This document shows positions 6,847 through 16,855 of a stretch of 64,000 nucleotides of DNA, in pieces (the first letter of the stretch is position 1; the number at the start of each line of letters is the position of its first letter). The translations under genes were made by a program, and so were the position numbers. The DNA comes from Castellaniella sp. (lineage in GTDB: Bacteria > Pseudomonadota > Gammaproteobacteria > Burkholderiales > Burkholderiaceae_B). The DNA lies in the NCBI RefSeq assembly GCF_004321985.1, contig NZ_SCQN01000042.1, positions 1-64,000 on the forward strand, given 5' to 3'. Under the pieces are notes generated by a model. It made no database searches, was not told the origin of the DNA, and saw nothing but the letters and a program-made list of their open reading frames with translations.

Positions 6847-8838
6847 TCAGGCGACCAGCCGAAGCTTCCTGCCCTTGCTGTTGAGCCAGTCTTCGAACTC
6901 TTTGGCGGGCATCGGGAAGCCGTATAGATAGCCCTGGATGAAGTCCACACCCTCAGCCTTCAGGAAGTCGGCCTCGGCCTGAGACTCGGCGCCTTCCGCA
7001 ATGACGGTGAACTTGAGCTGTTTCGCTACAGCGATCATGGACCGGACAAGCGTCTGGGACACGACGTTTTCGTCAACCGAACGGATGAAGCTCTGATCCA
7101 GCTTGATGGCGTCAAGCGGCAAGCGGGCCAACTGCGACAGCGAGGAATACCCGGTCCCGAAATCGTCCAGATGGACCTGGGCGCCGAGTTGGCGGAACTG
7201 AGTGATGATGGAGTGCGCCGACACCGCATCGTTGATCAGGCAGCTCTCGGTCAATTCAATGTCGAGCGGGCACTGGGTCAGACCCGACTGGCGCAATGCC
7301 CCTGCGAAGTCCTGAACAACTGTCGAGCTGGCGAGCTGGCGTGCAGACAGATTCACCGCAATGCGGAGATCCAGATTCTTCGCCTTCCAGGCAGCTGCCT
7401 GCTTGGCCGCATTCCTCATGACCCAGCGGCCCAGCGGCACGATCAGCCCGGAATCTTCCGCGTACGAGATGAATTCCGACGGCTGGATGAGACCGCGCTC
7501 TGGCGAGTTCCACCGCAGCAACGCCTCCACGCTGCGAACTTCGCCCGTCTGGACACACAGCTTGGGTTGGTAATAGAGCTGGAGTTCGCCCTCGGATTCG
7601 AGGGCCTTGCGCAGATTGACGTCCAGCCAGATGCACTCGGCGATCTTGCTGTCCATCTCGGAAGAAAACACCCGGTAGGTCCGCTTTCCGGCGTCCTTGG
7701 CTGCATACAGCGCCGTATCGGCACAGCGCAAAAGCTGATCGACCGTATCGGCATGCTCGGGGCTCATGGCGATGCCGATCGAGCAACCCGAGTAGATCTC
7801 GATGAGGCCCAGGCTGATCGGGGCCTTGAGGCGATCGATGATCCGCTGCGCCATACGCTCCAGCAGCGCCACAGATGAATCCGGAACCAGCACCAGAAAG
7901 GCCGCACCCCCCATCCGGGCAACGACATCGCCATCACGCAGGGACCGGCTGATGTTGAGCGCCACTGCCTTGATCAGATCGTCGCCAATCGTGTGGCCAT
8001 AGTGGTCGTTGACCTGCTTGAAGTCGTCCAGATCCAGGAACAACACACCGAAAGGCTTGCCCTCGGCCAGGAAGCCGGCCATTTTCTCGTGGATGGCATT
8101 GCGGTTCGGCAGGCGGGTCAATGTGTCGATCGTCGCCAGTTCGATCAGCCGGGCCTGCGCCTTGCGTTCCTCGGTGATGTCGGTGCCCGAGCAGACCAGG
8201 TAACGCTCGTCCGGGCCGCTGCCGCTCTGGACGAATTTGTTGCGCCATTTGATGAGACGCGGGCCCTTGACGGTATTGATCGTGCGTTCTACTTCGTAGG
8301 AGACCGAATCGCGGAAGAACTGGCCGAGATTGCTGCGGGATGCGTCACGTTCGTTGGCCGCCATGAACGCATGCGCACTCTTTCCGATGACATCTTTCTC
8401 GCGCAGGCCCGTGGCCTCTTCGCACAACCGGTTGAATCGCAGGATATTGAAATTGTGGTCGATGATGACCACCAGCGAATTGACTTCCGAGATCACCTGT
8501 TCGGCGAATTCCAGCCCGTGCGTCAGATCCTTGGCAACGGCCGGCGTATCCATGTAGTCAGAGGCGGTCCCCGACCAGGAATACGCGCCGTCTTTCTTTC
8601 CGATCAGGCTGAGCTTCTGGGGCTCGCCAAAAAGCATGACTTCGACTTCAGCGTGAGACGTGACGCCGGTGAATGCGCGGATTCCATCTGCCTCGGCTGG
8701 CTCAAGCGCTACCGCCAGATTCGGGATGCCCTCGATCCCGGCCAACTGCAGCGCGTTGCTGTCCGCTGAAAGTTTCCAGTACGGACTTCGGGTGCCAAAG
8801 TAGGCGAAAAGCAACGATTCCATCAGTTCGGCAGACAT
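6847..8838 (-). CDS. rpfR: RpfR-type DSF receptor: RpfF-interaction domain, PAS, degenerate GGDEF, EAL
   Basis: 663 residues from ATG 8838 (AGAGG upstream; a TTG at 8874 would add 12). The N-terminal 95 or so residues contain PYWKLSADSNALQL as in RpfR/PdeR; PAS covers roughly 105-225, GGDEF 240-400, EAL 410-655. The GGDEF signature reads GGAAF near residue 310, so cyclase activity is unlikely. The EAL domain keeps EALLRW, the Asn of AVNLSARQL, ELTES, the Asp pair of LDDFGTGYSSL, the Lys of AIKLDQSF, and AEGAES, so phosphodiesterase activity is expected. In Burkholderia RpfR binds BDSF through PAS and lowers cyclic-di-GMP. Convergence with rpfF supports that role here. Confidence 0.9.
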   Translation of the reverse strand: MSAELMESLLFAYFGTRSPYWKLSADSNALQLAGIEGIPNLAVALEPAEADGIRAFTGVTSHAEVEVMLFGEPQKLSLIGKKDGAYSWSGTASDYMDTPAVAKDLTHGLEFAEQVISEVNSLVVIIDHNFNILRFNRLCEEATGLREKDVIGKSAHAFMAANERDASRSNLGQFFRDSVSYEVERTINTVKGPRLIKWRNKFVQSGSGPDERYLVCSGTDITEERKAQARLIELATIDTLTRLPNRNAIHEKMAGFLAEGKPFGVLFLDLDDFKQVNDHYGHTIGDDLIKAVALNISRSLRDGDVVARMGGAAFLVLVPDSSVALLERMAQRIIDRLKAPISLGLIEIYSGCSIGIAMSPEHADTVDQLLRCADTALYAAKDAGKRTYRVFSSEMDSKIAECIWLDVNLRKALESEGELQLYYQPKLCVQTGEVRSVEALLRWNSPERGLIQPSEFISYAEDSGLIVPLGRWVMRNAAKQAAAWKAKNLDLRIAVNLSARQLASSTVVQDFAGALRQSGLTQCPLDIELTESCLINDAVSAHSIITQFRQLGAQVHLDDFGTGYSSLSQLARLPLDAIKLDQSFIRSVDENVVSQTLVRSMIAVAKQLKFTVIAEGAESQAEADFLKAEGVDFIQGYLYGFPMPAKEFEDWLNSKGRKLRLVA

Positions 8839-9110
8839 AACCAGCCTCTTTTTTTGTGGCGGCGACAGGGCCAATCCAATGCATCACTGGCACGCGAAGG
8901 CAACGAGTACGCCTCCAACCGGCCAGACGTACAGACTCCACGCCTTAGTCTGTCATAGTATATAGACGTTCCTGTGTAATGACTACAATCCATCTGATTG
9001 GATACCGACTATGTCCAAATCTGTCTGAATAATGCACTTTCTTACGCGGTTTCAGAACCTACGGCCCCGTCGCAACGCAGAAAACGCAAGAAGAAGCCGT
9101 TGGGGGCAGA
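8839..9110. other. Intergenic region upstream of rpfR
   Basis: No gene is supported. It contains the rpfR upstream region on the minus strand, including an AT-rich stretch at about 8955-8995 that is the likely promoter area, and the downstream flank of the methyltransferase gene. A weak GTCT...AGAC inverted repeat flanks the AT-rich core. Confidence 0.35.
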
Positions 9111-9932
9111 TCATTGTCGTCTGGTGGTGATCACCACTTCCAGATACTCCCCGGGGACGACGAGCGAGGCGTCACCGCTTTGATTGCTGGCTCTCAGCAG
9201 TTCCAGGACTTCCTGCGCCAGGACGTCCCGCCGTTCAGGTGCAAGGGATGCAAACACCTTGTGAGTCGGGCCATAGCAGGCTTCGAAGACCTCCAGCCAA
9301 TGCTCGGGCGACCGGTAACGAAATACAAAGGACCTGGTCCGAACGTCCAGCGCATGCCCCGTAAACAGCTCGCGCAAAACGTCCTCTTTCCCCCACCGGG
9401 TGGGCGAGCGCAGACCGGGTGCGGGCGGGGCGTAACGGCTGACGAGCTGCAGCAGCTTCCCGACAAAGCCGTCCGGCGTCCAGTTGGCCAGCCCTATCCG
9501 CCCCCCGGGGACGACAACCCGGGCCAGTTCCGCGGCAGCCTGCTCCTGGTTTGGCGCGAACATGACGCCGAACGTGGAAAGCGCCACATCATAGGAGTGG
9601 TCGGCAAAAGGCAAGGCCTCGGCATCGGCTTCCTGGAACGAGACGGGGAGGCGTTCCACTGCGGCTCGCTCCTTGCCCTGCGCCAGCAATTCAGCCACGT
9701 AGTCGGTGGATGTCACCCGAGCGAAGCGGCGAGCGGCTGCAAGAGTGCCGTTGCCATTGCCGGCTGCCACATCGAGCACCGTACTGCCGGCACGCAGGTC
9801 CACGGCTTCGCACAGGTTCTCGCCAACGATCTGCAAGGTAGTACCGATCACCGCGTAGTCGCCCGATGCCCACACGGCGTGCTGGCGCTGCTTGACGGCC
9901 TGATAATCCAGAACAGGGGTTTCAGTTAGCAT
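9111..9932 (-). CDS. Class I SAM-dependent methyltransferase
   Basis: 273 residues from ATG 9932, which has a near-perfect AAGGAG 7 nt upstream; longer in-frame starts are not needed. The SAM-binding motif I is VLDVAAGNGNGTLAAARR near residue 50, followed by the acidic loop (TSTDYVAELL) and the motif LSTFGVMFAPNQEQAAAEL typical of Methyltransf_11/25 proteins. The substrate is unknown. The gene is divergent from a frameshifted HxlR-type regulator 176 bp away, so that regulator may have controlled it. Confidence 0.8.
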   Translation of the reverse strand: MLTETPVLDYQAVKQRQHAVWASGDYAVIGTTLQIVGENLCEAVDLRAGSTVLDVAAGNGNGTLAAARRFARVTSTDYVAELLAQGKERAAVERLPVSFQEADAEALPFADHSYDVALSTFGVMFAPNQEQAAAELARVVVPGGRIGLANWTPDGFVGKLLQLVSRYAPPAPGLRSPTRWGKEDVLRELFTGHALDVRTRSFVFRYRSPEHWLEVFEACYGPTHKVFASLAPERRDVLAQEVLELLRASNQSGDASLVVPGEYLEVVITTRRQ

Positions 9933-10108
9933 GATTTTCTCCTTTAAAGGAATCGGGTGATTGGCCCATCCACTGCCAGGCCACCCCAGAATCCACACCC
10001 CATGATCGGCCCGGCGTGCCCAGCGCACTAGTTCTGCTTCTGAACCGCCAATCATGGGCGGCAGAGTAAACTGATGTCGTCGTGTCCGCCCTTGAGCGGG
10101 AGGCCCGC

Positions 10109-10892
10109 ATGACGCAAGACAGCTACCAGCAGTTTTGTCCGGTCGCGATGGCGACGGAGATCCTGTGCCGCCGCTGGACGCTCTTGCTGCTGCGCGAACT
10201 GCTGCTGGACGCTCTTGCTGCTGCGCGAACTGCTGCTGGGCTCCGTCCGATTCAATGCGCTGCGGCGAGGCCTGCCGCGGATGTCATCGGCCCTGCTCGC
10301 CAGTCGGCTGCGCGAGCTGGAGGCGGCCGGGATCCTTCTCCGAACCCCCATCTCTTCCGCGGGCGATACCTGCGAATATCGACTGACGGCCGCCGGCAGG
10401 GAACTACGTCCCATCGTGGAGGCAGTGGGCATCTGGGGGCAGCGATGGGTGGCGGCTGAAACCACCCTGCACCATCTCGATGCCGACCTGTTGATGTGGG
10501 ACGTGCACCGCCGCATCGACGCATCACCGATGCCGGATCGGCGCAGCACGATACAGTTCATCTTCACGGATCGCCCGGTCAAAAAATGCAACTACTGGCT
10601 GGTCGTCGAAAAGGGTCAGGACGTGGACTTATGCACCGCCGATCCGGGATACGAAGTCGATCTCTACGTGTCCACGGACCTGCGGGCGCTCACGGAAATA
10701 TGGCTGGGCTACACCAGCATTGCCCGTGCAATCGGGGCCGGCCGCCTGAGCCTGACCGGCCACCACCAGCTCGCGAGCACCTTCGGCACCTGGTTCGCCC
10801 TGAGCCCGCTGGCCAAGGTGAAAAAGCAGGCGAGTAGCCGTTCGAGAATCGGCCGGGAGATTCCCCTTGCCCACGGACAACCGGCCCGGTAG
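10109..10892 (+). pseudogene. HxlR-family transcriptional regulator, frameshifted by a 31-bp tandem duplication
   Basis: Reading from ATG 10109 (GGGAGG upstream) gives the HxlR start CPVAMATEILCRRWTLLLLREL, then the frame shifts at a tandem repeat. The second frame continues GSVRFNALRRGLPRMSSALL, the winged-helix recognition part, and a C-terminal 130-residue domain resembling the SCP2-like extension of longer HxlR proteins. Removing one 31-bp unit restores a single 250-residue frame. The original product would be a dimeric DNA-binding repressor or activator, probably for the divergent methyltransferase or the downstream hydrolase. As it stands the product is truncated after about 35 correct residues. 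A sequencing or assembly artefact cannot be excluded. Confidence 0.75.
10173..10239. repeat. 31-bp tandem duplication inside the HxlR gene
   Basis: Bases 10173-10208 match 10204-10239 exactly, an uninterrupted 36-bp match at period 31. Because 31 is not a multiple of three, the duplication shifts the frame. The repeat unit is rich in CTGCTG steps, which favours slippage. Confidence 0.95.
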
Positions 10893-10920
10893 CCTATCGG
10901 AACATATCAAGGAAGGCCCC

Positions 10921-11721
10921 ATGCAATTCGCACGCACTTTGCTGATCCTTCTGGTCATGGCCATTGCATGGCCGGCCTCCGCGAAAATGACGGCGGAACC
11001 GGTGACCTGGACGCTGGACGGCACGCCTTTCAAAGGCATCCTCGTCTATGACAATGCATCGCAGGTCAAACGACCCGGACTCGTCATGGTACCCAACTGG
11101 TCCGGCATCAACGACATCGCCATCGCCAAGGCCCAGCGAATCGCGGGGCGGGACTACGTCATCCTGCTGGCCGACGTGTACGGCGAACACATACGCCCCA
11201 AGAACACCGAGCAAGCCCAGGCTGCCGTCAAGCCGCTCTACGCCGACCGCACCCTGATGCGCGCGCGGATCGACAAAGCCTTCGCACAGCTCAAGGCCCA
11301 GGCTTCCCACGCCCCCATCGACACCTCGCGCCTGGCTGCCATCGGCTTCTGCTTTGGTGGCGCCGTCGTGCTGGACCTCGCGCGCAGCGGCTCGGACGTC
11401 AAGGCCGTGGTCTCCTTTCACGGCGACCTGAGCACCGATGACCCCACGCTCGCCCGCAACATCAAGGCGCGTGTGCTCGCGATCAACGGCGCCGACGACA
11501 CCAGCACGATGCCGGGCGTACCGAAGTTCACCGAGGAAATGCATCAGGATCCGGCCGACTGGGAGTTTGTGGAGATCGGCCATGCCGTGCATTGCTTCAC
11601 CGAGACGGAGGCCACCGCCACCACCGGCAACTGCCGTTATGACGCAAAGGCCGCCGCTCGGTCGTACCGGATGATGCGGGACTGGCTGGCAGAAAGCCTC
11701 AGGATGCAATCCGGGCGCTGA
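10921..11721 (+). CDS. Secreted dienelactone hydrolase family protein
   Basis: 266 residues from ATG 10921 (AAGGAAGG upstream). A clear signal peptide ends WPASA, so the mature protein is periplasmic. The alpha/beta-hydrolase core has GFCFGGAV near residue 143 with a Cys nucleophile as in dienelactone hydrolase, an acid in the INGADD segment and a His in GHAVHCF. Known DLH enzymes open lactones of chloroaromatic degradation, but many family members have other ester or lactone substrates, and export suggests one of those. Its last 23 bp overlap the 3' end of the convergent MFS gene. Confidence 0.8.
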   Translation: MQFARTLLILLVMAIAWPASAKMTAEPVTWTLDGTPFKGILVYDNASQVKRPGLVMVPNWSGINDIAIAKAQRIAGRDYVILLADVYGEHIRPKNTEQAQAAVKPLYADRTLMRARIDKAFAQLKAQASHAPIDTSRLAAIGFCFGGAVVLDLARSGSDVKAVVSFHGDLSTDDPTLARNIKARVLAINGADDTSTMPGVPKFTEEMHQDPADWEFVEIGHAVHCFTETEATATTGNCRYDAKAAARSYRMMRDWLAESLRMQSGR

Positions 11722-13057
11722 ACGGCGGGTCCTCGTCGGGCAGGCCGCCCAACCGGCGGCTGGCCCAGAGCGCGAGCAGTGTGCAGACCGCGCCCGACAG
11801 CAAATAGAGCCCCACATAGCCCACCCCCAGGGCGGTCGCCAGCCACAGTGCGACGACCGGGGCAAAACCGGCACCCAGCAACCAGCTCAGATCAGAACTG
11901 AGGCTGGCCCCGGCGTAGCGGAACTCGGATCGGAAGCTGGCCGTGACAGCACCCGCCGACTGAGCATGCGACACCCCCAGCAAGGCGAAGCCGATCAGGA
12001 TGAACAGATAACTTTCAAAGCGATTGCCCGACAACAGCACGTCGGTCCAGCCGCTGTAGACGGCAATCAGCACAGCGCACAGCCCCAGCGTGAATCGCCG
12101 CCCCAGCCGGTCGGCAACCCGCCCGGAAAAGAGCATGCAGGGAATAGCAATGACTGCGCCCACGATCTGCACGATCAGGAAACCGTCCGGCGACTGATGA
12201 GCATCGATGATTGCCCACGAAAGCGTAAATATCGTGACCAGGTTCAACAACGCATAGCTGGCGAGCGGCGCAAGAGCACCCAGCACAACCGGCCGTCCCT
12301 GGTCGCGCAAGAGCCGGGCCACCGGCGCCGGTGCCAGATCGCGCTGTCGCAGCGCCTGCGTGTATTCCGGACTCACGACCAGCCGAAGCCGCGCGAACAG
12401 CGCCACCACATTGACCGCAAAGGCGGCAAAGAAGGGATAGCGCCAGCCCCAGGCAAAGAACTCTTCCTGGCTCAACGCCGCCCAAAGATAGGCGAACAAC
12501 GCCGCCGCCACGATGAATCCGATGGGTGCGCCCAGCTGCGGAATGGAGGCATACCAGCCTCGCCTGGCTTGCGGAGCCTTCATGGCGAGCAGCGAGGCCA
12601 ACCCATTCCAGCTCCCACCAATGGCGAACCCCTGCCCCAGCCGCAGCAGCACGAGCACCGCAATGGCCGCCCCGCCGAAGACGGTGTAGCTGGGGAGAAA
12701 TGCGATGCCGACCGTCGCCGACCCCAGCATGAAAAGCGAGACCGTGAGCTGGACGGTACGGCCAAACTGGCGCTGTGCCCACATGAAGAACAACGAGCCC
12801 AGCGGTTGCGCGACGAAACCCAGCGCGAAGATCACAAAGCCATAGAGCATGCCCTGTGTCTGGTCGGCAAAGGGAAAGAAGACGCGAGGAAACACCAGCA
12901 CACAGGCGATACCAAACACGAACAAGTCAAAGAAGGCCACCGTGCGCCCGATCACCACGCCGACGGCAATGTCTCCGGCAGTGATTTCCAGCGAACGGCC
13001 CGGAGGGTCCTGTCCCGGCCAGGAAGAGCCGGCTGATTGGGCGTGACGATGTGACAT
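11699..13057 (-). CDS. MFS transporter, metabolite:H+ symporter (MHS) type
   Basis: 452 residues with about 12 hydrophobic segments. The cytoplasmic loop 2-3 motif appears as GSLFFMWAQRQFGRT, and loop 8-9 has GRVADRLGRRFTLG; the RLGQGFAIGGSWNG segment near residue 140 is the signature of the MHS/ShiA/citrate-proline subfamily. These carriers bring in organic acids or similar solutes with protons. The first 20 or so residues are polar. It is transcribed alone; substrate unknown. Confidence 0.82.
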   Translation of the reverse strand: MSHRHAQSAGSSWPGQDPPGRSLEITAGDIAVGVVIGRTVAFFDLFVFGIACVLVFPRVFFPFADQTQGMLYGFVIFALGFVAQPLGSLFFMWAQRQFGRTVQLTVSLFMLGSATVGIAFLPSYTVFGGAAIAVLVLLRLGQGFAIGGSWNGLASLLAMKAPQARRGWYASIPQLGAPIGFIVAAALFAYLWAALSQEEFFAWGWRYPFFAAFAVNVVALFARLRLVVSPEYTQALRQRDLAPAPVARLLRDQGRPVVLGALAPLASYALLNLVTIFTLSWAIIDAHQSPDGFLIVQIVGAVIAIPCMLFSGRVADRLGRRFTLGLCAVLIAVYSGWTDVLLSGNRFESYLFILIGFALLGVSHAQSAGAVTASFRSEFRYAGASLSSDLSWLLGAGFAPVVALWLATALGVGYVGLYLLSGAVCTLLALWASRRLGGLPDEDPPFSARIAS

Positions 13058-13275
13058 GTCAATTTCCCTATTGCGGAGTCAAGAGTTATTCTAAATACGA
13101 TTTCAGTGAATACCCAAGGGCTTCTCTAAACAGGCCGCGCAAAAAGCAGATACGACGGCCGGTCAAAGAATCCCGCGATGCACCGGGCGATTTTCCTGAG
13201 TCGGACGCGCACGCCGGGGGGGATGCGGCAGTTGGACGGAATCATCGTTCGGGGCCTCTTCTACGCAGAAGCTTC

Positions 13276-14190
13276 ATGTCGAAAAGGTTGTTGCGCGGCG
13301 TTTTCCTCCTCCCCCTGCTCCTGCTTGCCGGCTGCAGCATGGTGCTGCTGCACCCGGCGGGCTTCGTGGCCCGGCAGCAAAGCGATGTCATGATCGTCAC
13401 CACGCTCATCATCGCGTCCATCATCATTCCGGTGCTCATCGCTATCGCCATCGTGGCCTGGCGCTATCGGGCCTCGAACACCCAGGCGCGATACGAGCCT
13501 GAATGGGACCACTCGCCACAGATCGAACTGCTGGTCTGGGCCTGGCCGATGCTCATCATTCTCGCCGTCGGCGCCATCAGCTGGATCGGCACCCACCAAC
13601 TCGACCCCTACCGTCCGCTCACCCATGTCGCCCAGAGCCAGGCGGTCCCAACCCATGTGCAGCCACTCGAAGTGGATGTGGTGTCCCTGCCGTGGAAGTG
13701 GCTGTTCTTTTACCCGCAATACGGGATTGCCACGGTCAACGAACTGGCCGCGCCGGTGGATCAGCCGATCGCATTCAAGCTGACATCGTCCGATCGCATG
13801 GACTCGTTCTTCATCCCGACCCTGGCCGGGCAGATCTACACCATGCCGGGCATGCAGACACAACTGCATGCGGTGATCAACCGGCCGGGCACCTACAAGG
13901 GGTTGTCCGCCAACTATAGTGGGGCCGGCTTCACCGACATGCGATTCCGCTTCTACGGCATGGAACAGCCGGCCTTCGAGCGGTGGGTCGTCAAGGTACG
14001 CGGCTCAGGCGCCATGCTGGACCGTGCCGCCTACGACCATCTGAAGCAACCCAGCCGGGCTGAACCCGTCCACTATTACGCGCACTTCCTGCCCGGTCTG
14101 TACACGCGAATTCTCCACGACTGCGTGGACCCGGGGCAGACCTGTCCGGCCCCGATGCACGCGTCGATGACGGACGTCGCGCGGCGCTGA
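13276..14190 (+). CDS. cyoA: Cytochrome bo-type quinol oxidase subunit II
   Basis: 304 residues. The N-terminus has a lipoprotein signal with LAGC box near residue 20, then two membrane helices and a periplasmic cupredoxin domain. Family motifs include WSPQIE-like [33 protein letters not shown] and [30 protein letters not shown]. The CuA ligands of cytochrome c oxidases are absent, as expected for a quinol oxidase. First gene of cyoABCD-surf1. The ATG at 13276 is chosen because it directly precedes the signal peptide; its ribosome-binding site is poor. The 218-bp upstream gap shows no clear FNR or ArcA site. Confidence 0.93.
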   Translation: MSKRLLRGVFLLPLLLLAGCSMVLLHPAGFVARQQSDVMIVTTLIIASIIIPVLIAIAIVAWRYRASNTQARYEPEWDHSPQIELLVWAWPMLIILAVGAISWIGTHQLDPYRPLTHVAQSQAVPTHVQPLEVDVVSLPWKWLFFYPQYGIATVNELAAPVDQPIAFKLTSSDRMDSFFIPTLAGQIYTMPGMQTQLHAVINRPGTYKGLSANYSGAGFTDMRFRFYGMEQPAFERWVVKVRGSGAMLDRAAYDHLKQPSRAEPVHYYAHFLPGLYTRILHDCVDPGQTCPAPMHASMTDVARR

Positions 14191-14207
14191 TCTGTTGTCC
14201 AACCGGA

Positions 14208-16241
14208 ATGCAAGCCATGCTGCCTGACCAATCGGTTCCCTGGAATTCACTGCTCGGGCGACTCTCGCTCGCAGCGCTGCCACTGGGCAGCACGCCGGAA
14301 GACCGCATCGTCCAATACACCTTCCTGGGCGTCGTGGTGATCGCCGTGGCAACCCTGATATTCATCACCTGGCAGCGCAAGTGGGGCTATCTGTGGCGCG
14401 AATGGCTGACTTCGGTGGACCACAAGAAACTGGGCATCATGTACATGATCCTGGGAACCGTGATGCTGCTGCGCGGCTTCTCGGACGCCATCATGATGCG
14501 TGCCCAGCAAGCCGTGGCGTTCGGCGCGAACATGGGCTACCTGCCGCCGCACCACTATGACCAGATTTTCAGTGCGCACGGTTCGATCATGATTTTCTTC
14601 GTGGCCATGGCATACATCGTGGGCCTCATGAACTACGTGATGCCGCTGCAGATCGGTTCGCGCGACGTGGCATTCCCGTTTCTCAACAACCTGAGCTTCT
14701 GGTTCACCTTCGGCGGCGCGCTGATGATGATGGTGTCGTTGTTCGTCGGAGACTTCTCCACGGCCGGTTGGATGGGTTACCCGCCTATCTCGGAAATCCG
14801 GCAAAGTCCTGGACCAGGCGTGGACTACTACATCTGGGGACTGCAATTATCGGGGATAGGCACCCTGCTGTCGGCCATCAACTTCATCGTGACCATCATC
14901 AAGCTTCGGGCGCCCGGCATGAGCCTGATGAAGATGCCCGTTTTCAGCTGGACCACACTATGCACCAGCGGCCTGATCGTGGCGGCTTTTCCGCTGCTGA
15001 CCGTGTCGCTGCTCCTGCTGTCGCTGGACCGCTATCTGGGGATGCACTTCTTCACGAATGGAGCGGGCGGCAACCTCATGCTGTACATCAATCTGTTCTG
15101 GATCTGGGGCCACCCCGAGGTCTACATTCTGGTGCTGCCGCTCTTTGGCGTGTATTCGGAGATCTTCCCCACTTTCTCGCGCAAGCCGTTGTTCGGCTAC
15201 TCCTCCATGGTGTATGCAACGGTGGCCATCATGGTGCTGTCGTACCTGGTGTGGCTGCACCACTTCTTCACCATGGGATCGGGGGCGGACGTCAACTCCT
15301 TCTTTTCGCTCACGACCATGATCATCGCCATTCCGACGGGGGTGAAGATCTTCAACTGGCTGTTCACCATGTACCACGGCCGGGTGCGATTCACGGTGCC
15401 GATGATATGGTCCATGGGTTTCCTGTTCACCTTCAGCATCGGCGGCATGACGGGCGTGATGCTGTCAGTGGCGCCCACCGACTTTCTCGTGCACAACAGC
15501 CTGTTTCTGGTCGCGCACTTCCACAACGTCATCATCGGCGGCGTGGTGTTCGGCGTATTCGCCGCCGTCAACTACTGGTTCCCCAAGGCCTTTGGCTTCC
15601 GGCTCGACGAATTCTGGGGCAAGGTTTCCTTCTGGCTCTGGCTGGTCGGCTTCTGGCTGGCGTTCGGCCCCCTGTACCTGCTGGGGCTGATGGGCGTGAC
15701 GCGCCGGATGAGCCACTTTGAGGACATGAGCCTGCAGCCGTGGTTCGTCGTGGCCGGTATCGGTGCCTTCCTGATCTTGCTGGGCATCCTGGCGTTCCTG
15801 GTGCAGATCGGCGTCAGCATCCGGCGCCGTGACGCCTACGCCGTGGGCAACGACCCCTGGGATGGCCGTACGTTGGAATGGGCCACCTCCTCGCCGCCGC
15901 CGGACTACAACTTTGCCTTCATTCCGCAAGTGCATGAGCGCGACGCCTGGTGGGACATGAAGACACACGGCAGCCGGCGCCCGCTGGAAGGCTTCCACGA
16001 TATCCACATGCCCGTGAACACGGCGGCGGGCGTCGTGATCGGCGCACTTTCATTCGCCTGCGCATTCTCGCTGGTCTGGTACATCTGGTGGCTGGCCGCT
16101 GCGTCCTTCGCGGGTGCTGTGGCCGTGCTGATCGCCTACACCTTCAACACCCACCACGAGCGCGCCATCCTCGCCACAGAAGTGGACCAAAGCGAGCGCG
16201 CCGGGCGGTGGGACTTGACCACTGGAGGAGCCGCCGCATGA
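14208..16241 (+). CDS. cyoB: Cytochrome bo-type quinol oxidase subunit I
   Basis: 677 residues, about the usual length for CyoB (663 in E. coli). This is the catalytic subunit carrying heme b, heme o3 and CuB; it reduces oxygen to water and pumps protons. Visible signatures are the [11 protein letters not shown] entry motif, [29 protein letters not shown] with the CuB His and cross-linked Tyr region, and HHFFTMG with the two further CuB histidines. Gene is 17 bp after cyoA and overlaps cyoC by 4 nt. Confidence 0.96.
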   Translation: MQAMLPDQSVPWNSLLGRLSLAALPLGSTPEDRIVQYTFLGVVVIAVATLIFITWQRKWGYLWREWLTSVDHKKLGIMYMILGTVMLLRGFSDAIMMRAQQAVAFGANMGYLPPHHYDQIFSAHGSIMIFFVAMAYIVGLMNYVMPLQIGSRDVAFPFLNNLSFWFTFGGALMMMVSLFVGDFSTAGWMGYPPISEIRQSPGPGVDYYIWGLQLSGIGTLLSAINFIVTIIKLRAPGMSLMKMPVFSWTTLCTSGLIVAAFPLLTVSLLLLSLDRYLGMHFFTNGAGGNLMLYINLFWIWGHPEVYILVLPLFGVYSEIFPTFSRKPLFGYSSMVYATVAIMVLSYLVWLHHFFTMGSGADVNSFFSLTTMIIAIPTGVKIFNWLFTMYHGRVRFTVPMIWSMGFLFTFSIGGMTGVMLSVAPTDFLVHNSLFLVAHFHNVIIGGVVFGVFAAVNYWFPKAFGFRLDEFWGKVSFWLWLVGFWLAFGPLYLLGLMGVTRRMSHFEDMSLQPWFVVAGIGAFLILLGILAFLVQIGVSIRRRDAYAVGNDPWDGRTLEWATSSPPPDYNFAFIPQVHERDAWWDMKTHGSRRPLEGFHDIHMPVNTAAGVVIGALSFACAFSLVWYIWWLAAASFAGAVAVLIAYTFNTHHERAILATEVDQSERAGRWDLTTGGAAA

Positions 16242-16855
16242 GCACCGCCCACACCTCTTCGACATCCCCTTTGTTCTATTGCCGGGAAGATCCAAAGACA
16301 CAGAACGGCTCGCTCATCGGGTTCTGGATCTACCTGATGAGCGACTGCTTTGTCTTTGCCGGGTTGTTCACGGCAAACGCGGTGCTGGGGACCCGCTACG
16401 CCGGCGGCCCGACGGCGGCCCAGATCCTGGATCTGCCAAGCCTGGCACTGAACACTGCATTGCTGCTGATATCATCCGTGGCGTTCGGCTTCGCGATGCT
16501 GCGCATGGCGCAAGCCGACCGGCGCGCCACCCTGGCCTGGCTGGCGATTTCGGGCTTGCTGGCCGTCGCCTTCGTCGGCCTGGAGCTTCACGAGTTCGCC
16601 ACCATGATCGGGGCCGGGGCCGGCCCAGGGCGCAGCGCCTTTCTGTCTTCCTTCTACGCGCTCGTGGGCACCCACGGCCTGCACGTGAGCTTTGGCATCC
16701 TCTGGCTCATCGTGCTGATGGTGCAGCTGACGCGCACCGGATTCACGGCGACCAGCATGCGCCGGCTGCAGTGCCTCAGCATGTTCTGGCACTTCCTCGA
16801 CCTGGTCTGGGTGGGCGTCTTCAGCTACGTCTATCTCGTGGGAGTATTGCGATGA
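16238..16855 (+). CDS. cyoC: Cytochrome bo-type quinol oxidase subunit III
   Basis: 205 residues with five membrane helices, the normal CyoC size. The motif [17 protein letters not shown] at the first helix and [13 protein letters not shown] near residue 145 are typical. Subunit III stabilises the complex. ATG 16238 lies after a GGAGGAG box and overlaps the cyoB stop; its own stop overlaps cyoD. Confidence 0.94.
   Translation: MSTAHTSSTSPLFYCREDPKTQNGSLIGFWIYLMSDCFVFAGLFTANAVLGTRYAGGPTAAQILDLPSLALNTALLLISSVAFGFAMLRMAQADRRATLAWLAISGLLAVAFVGLELHEFATMIGAGAGPGRSAFLSSFYALVGTHGLHVSFGILWLIVLMVQLTRTGFTATSMRRLQCLSMFWHFLDLVWVGVFSYVYLVGVLR

Noticed and set aside
9124-9137. Perfect palindrome GTGGTGATCACCAC
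   Set aside because: Lies inside the 3' coding end of the methyltransferase and has no loop; likely chance from codon use.
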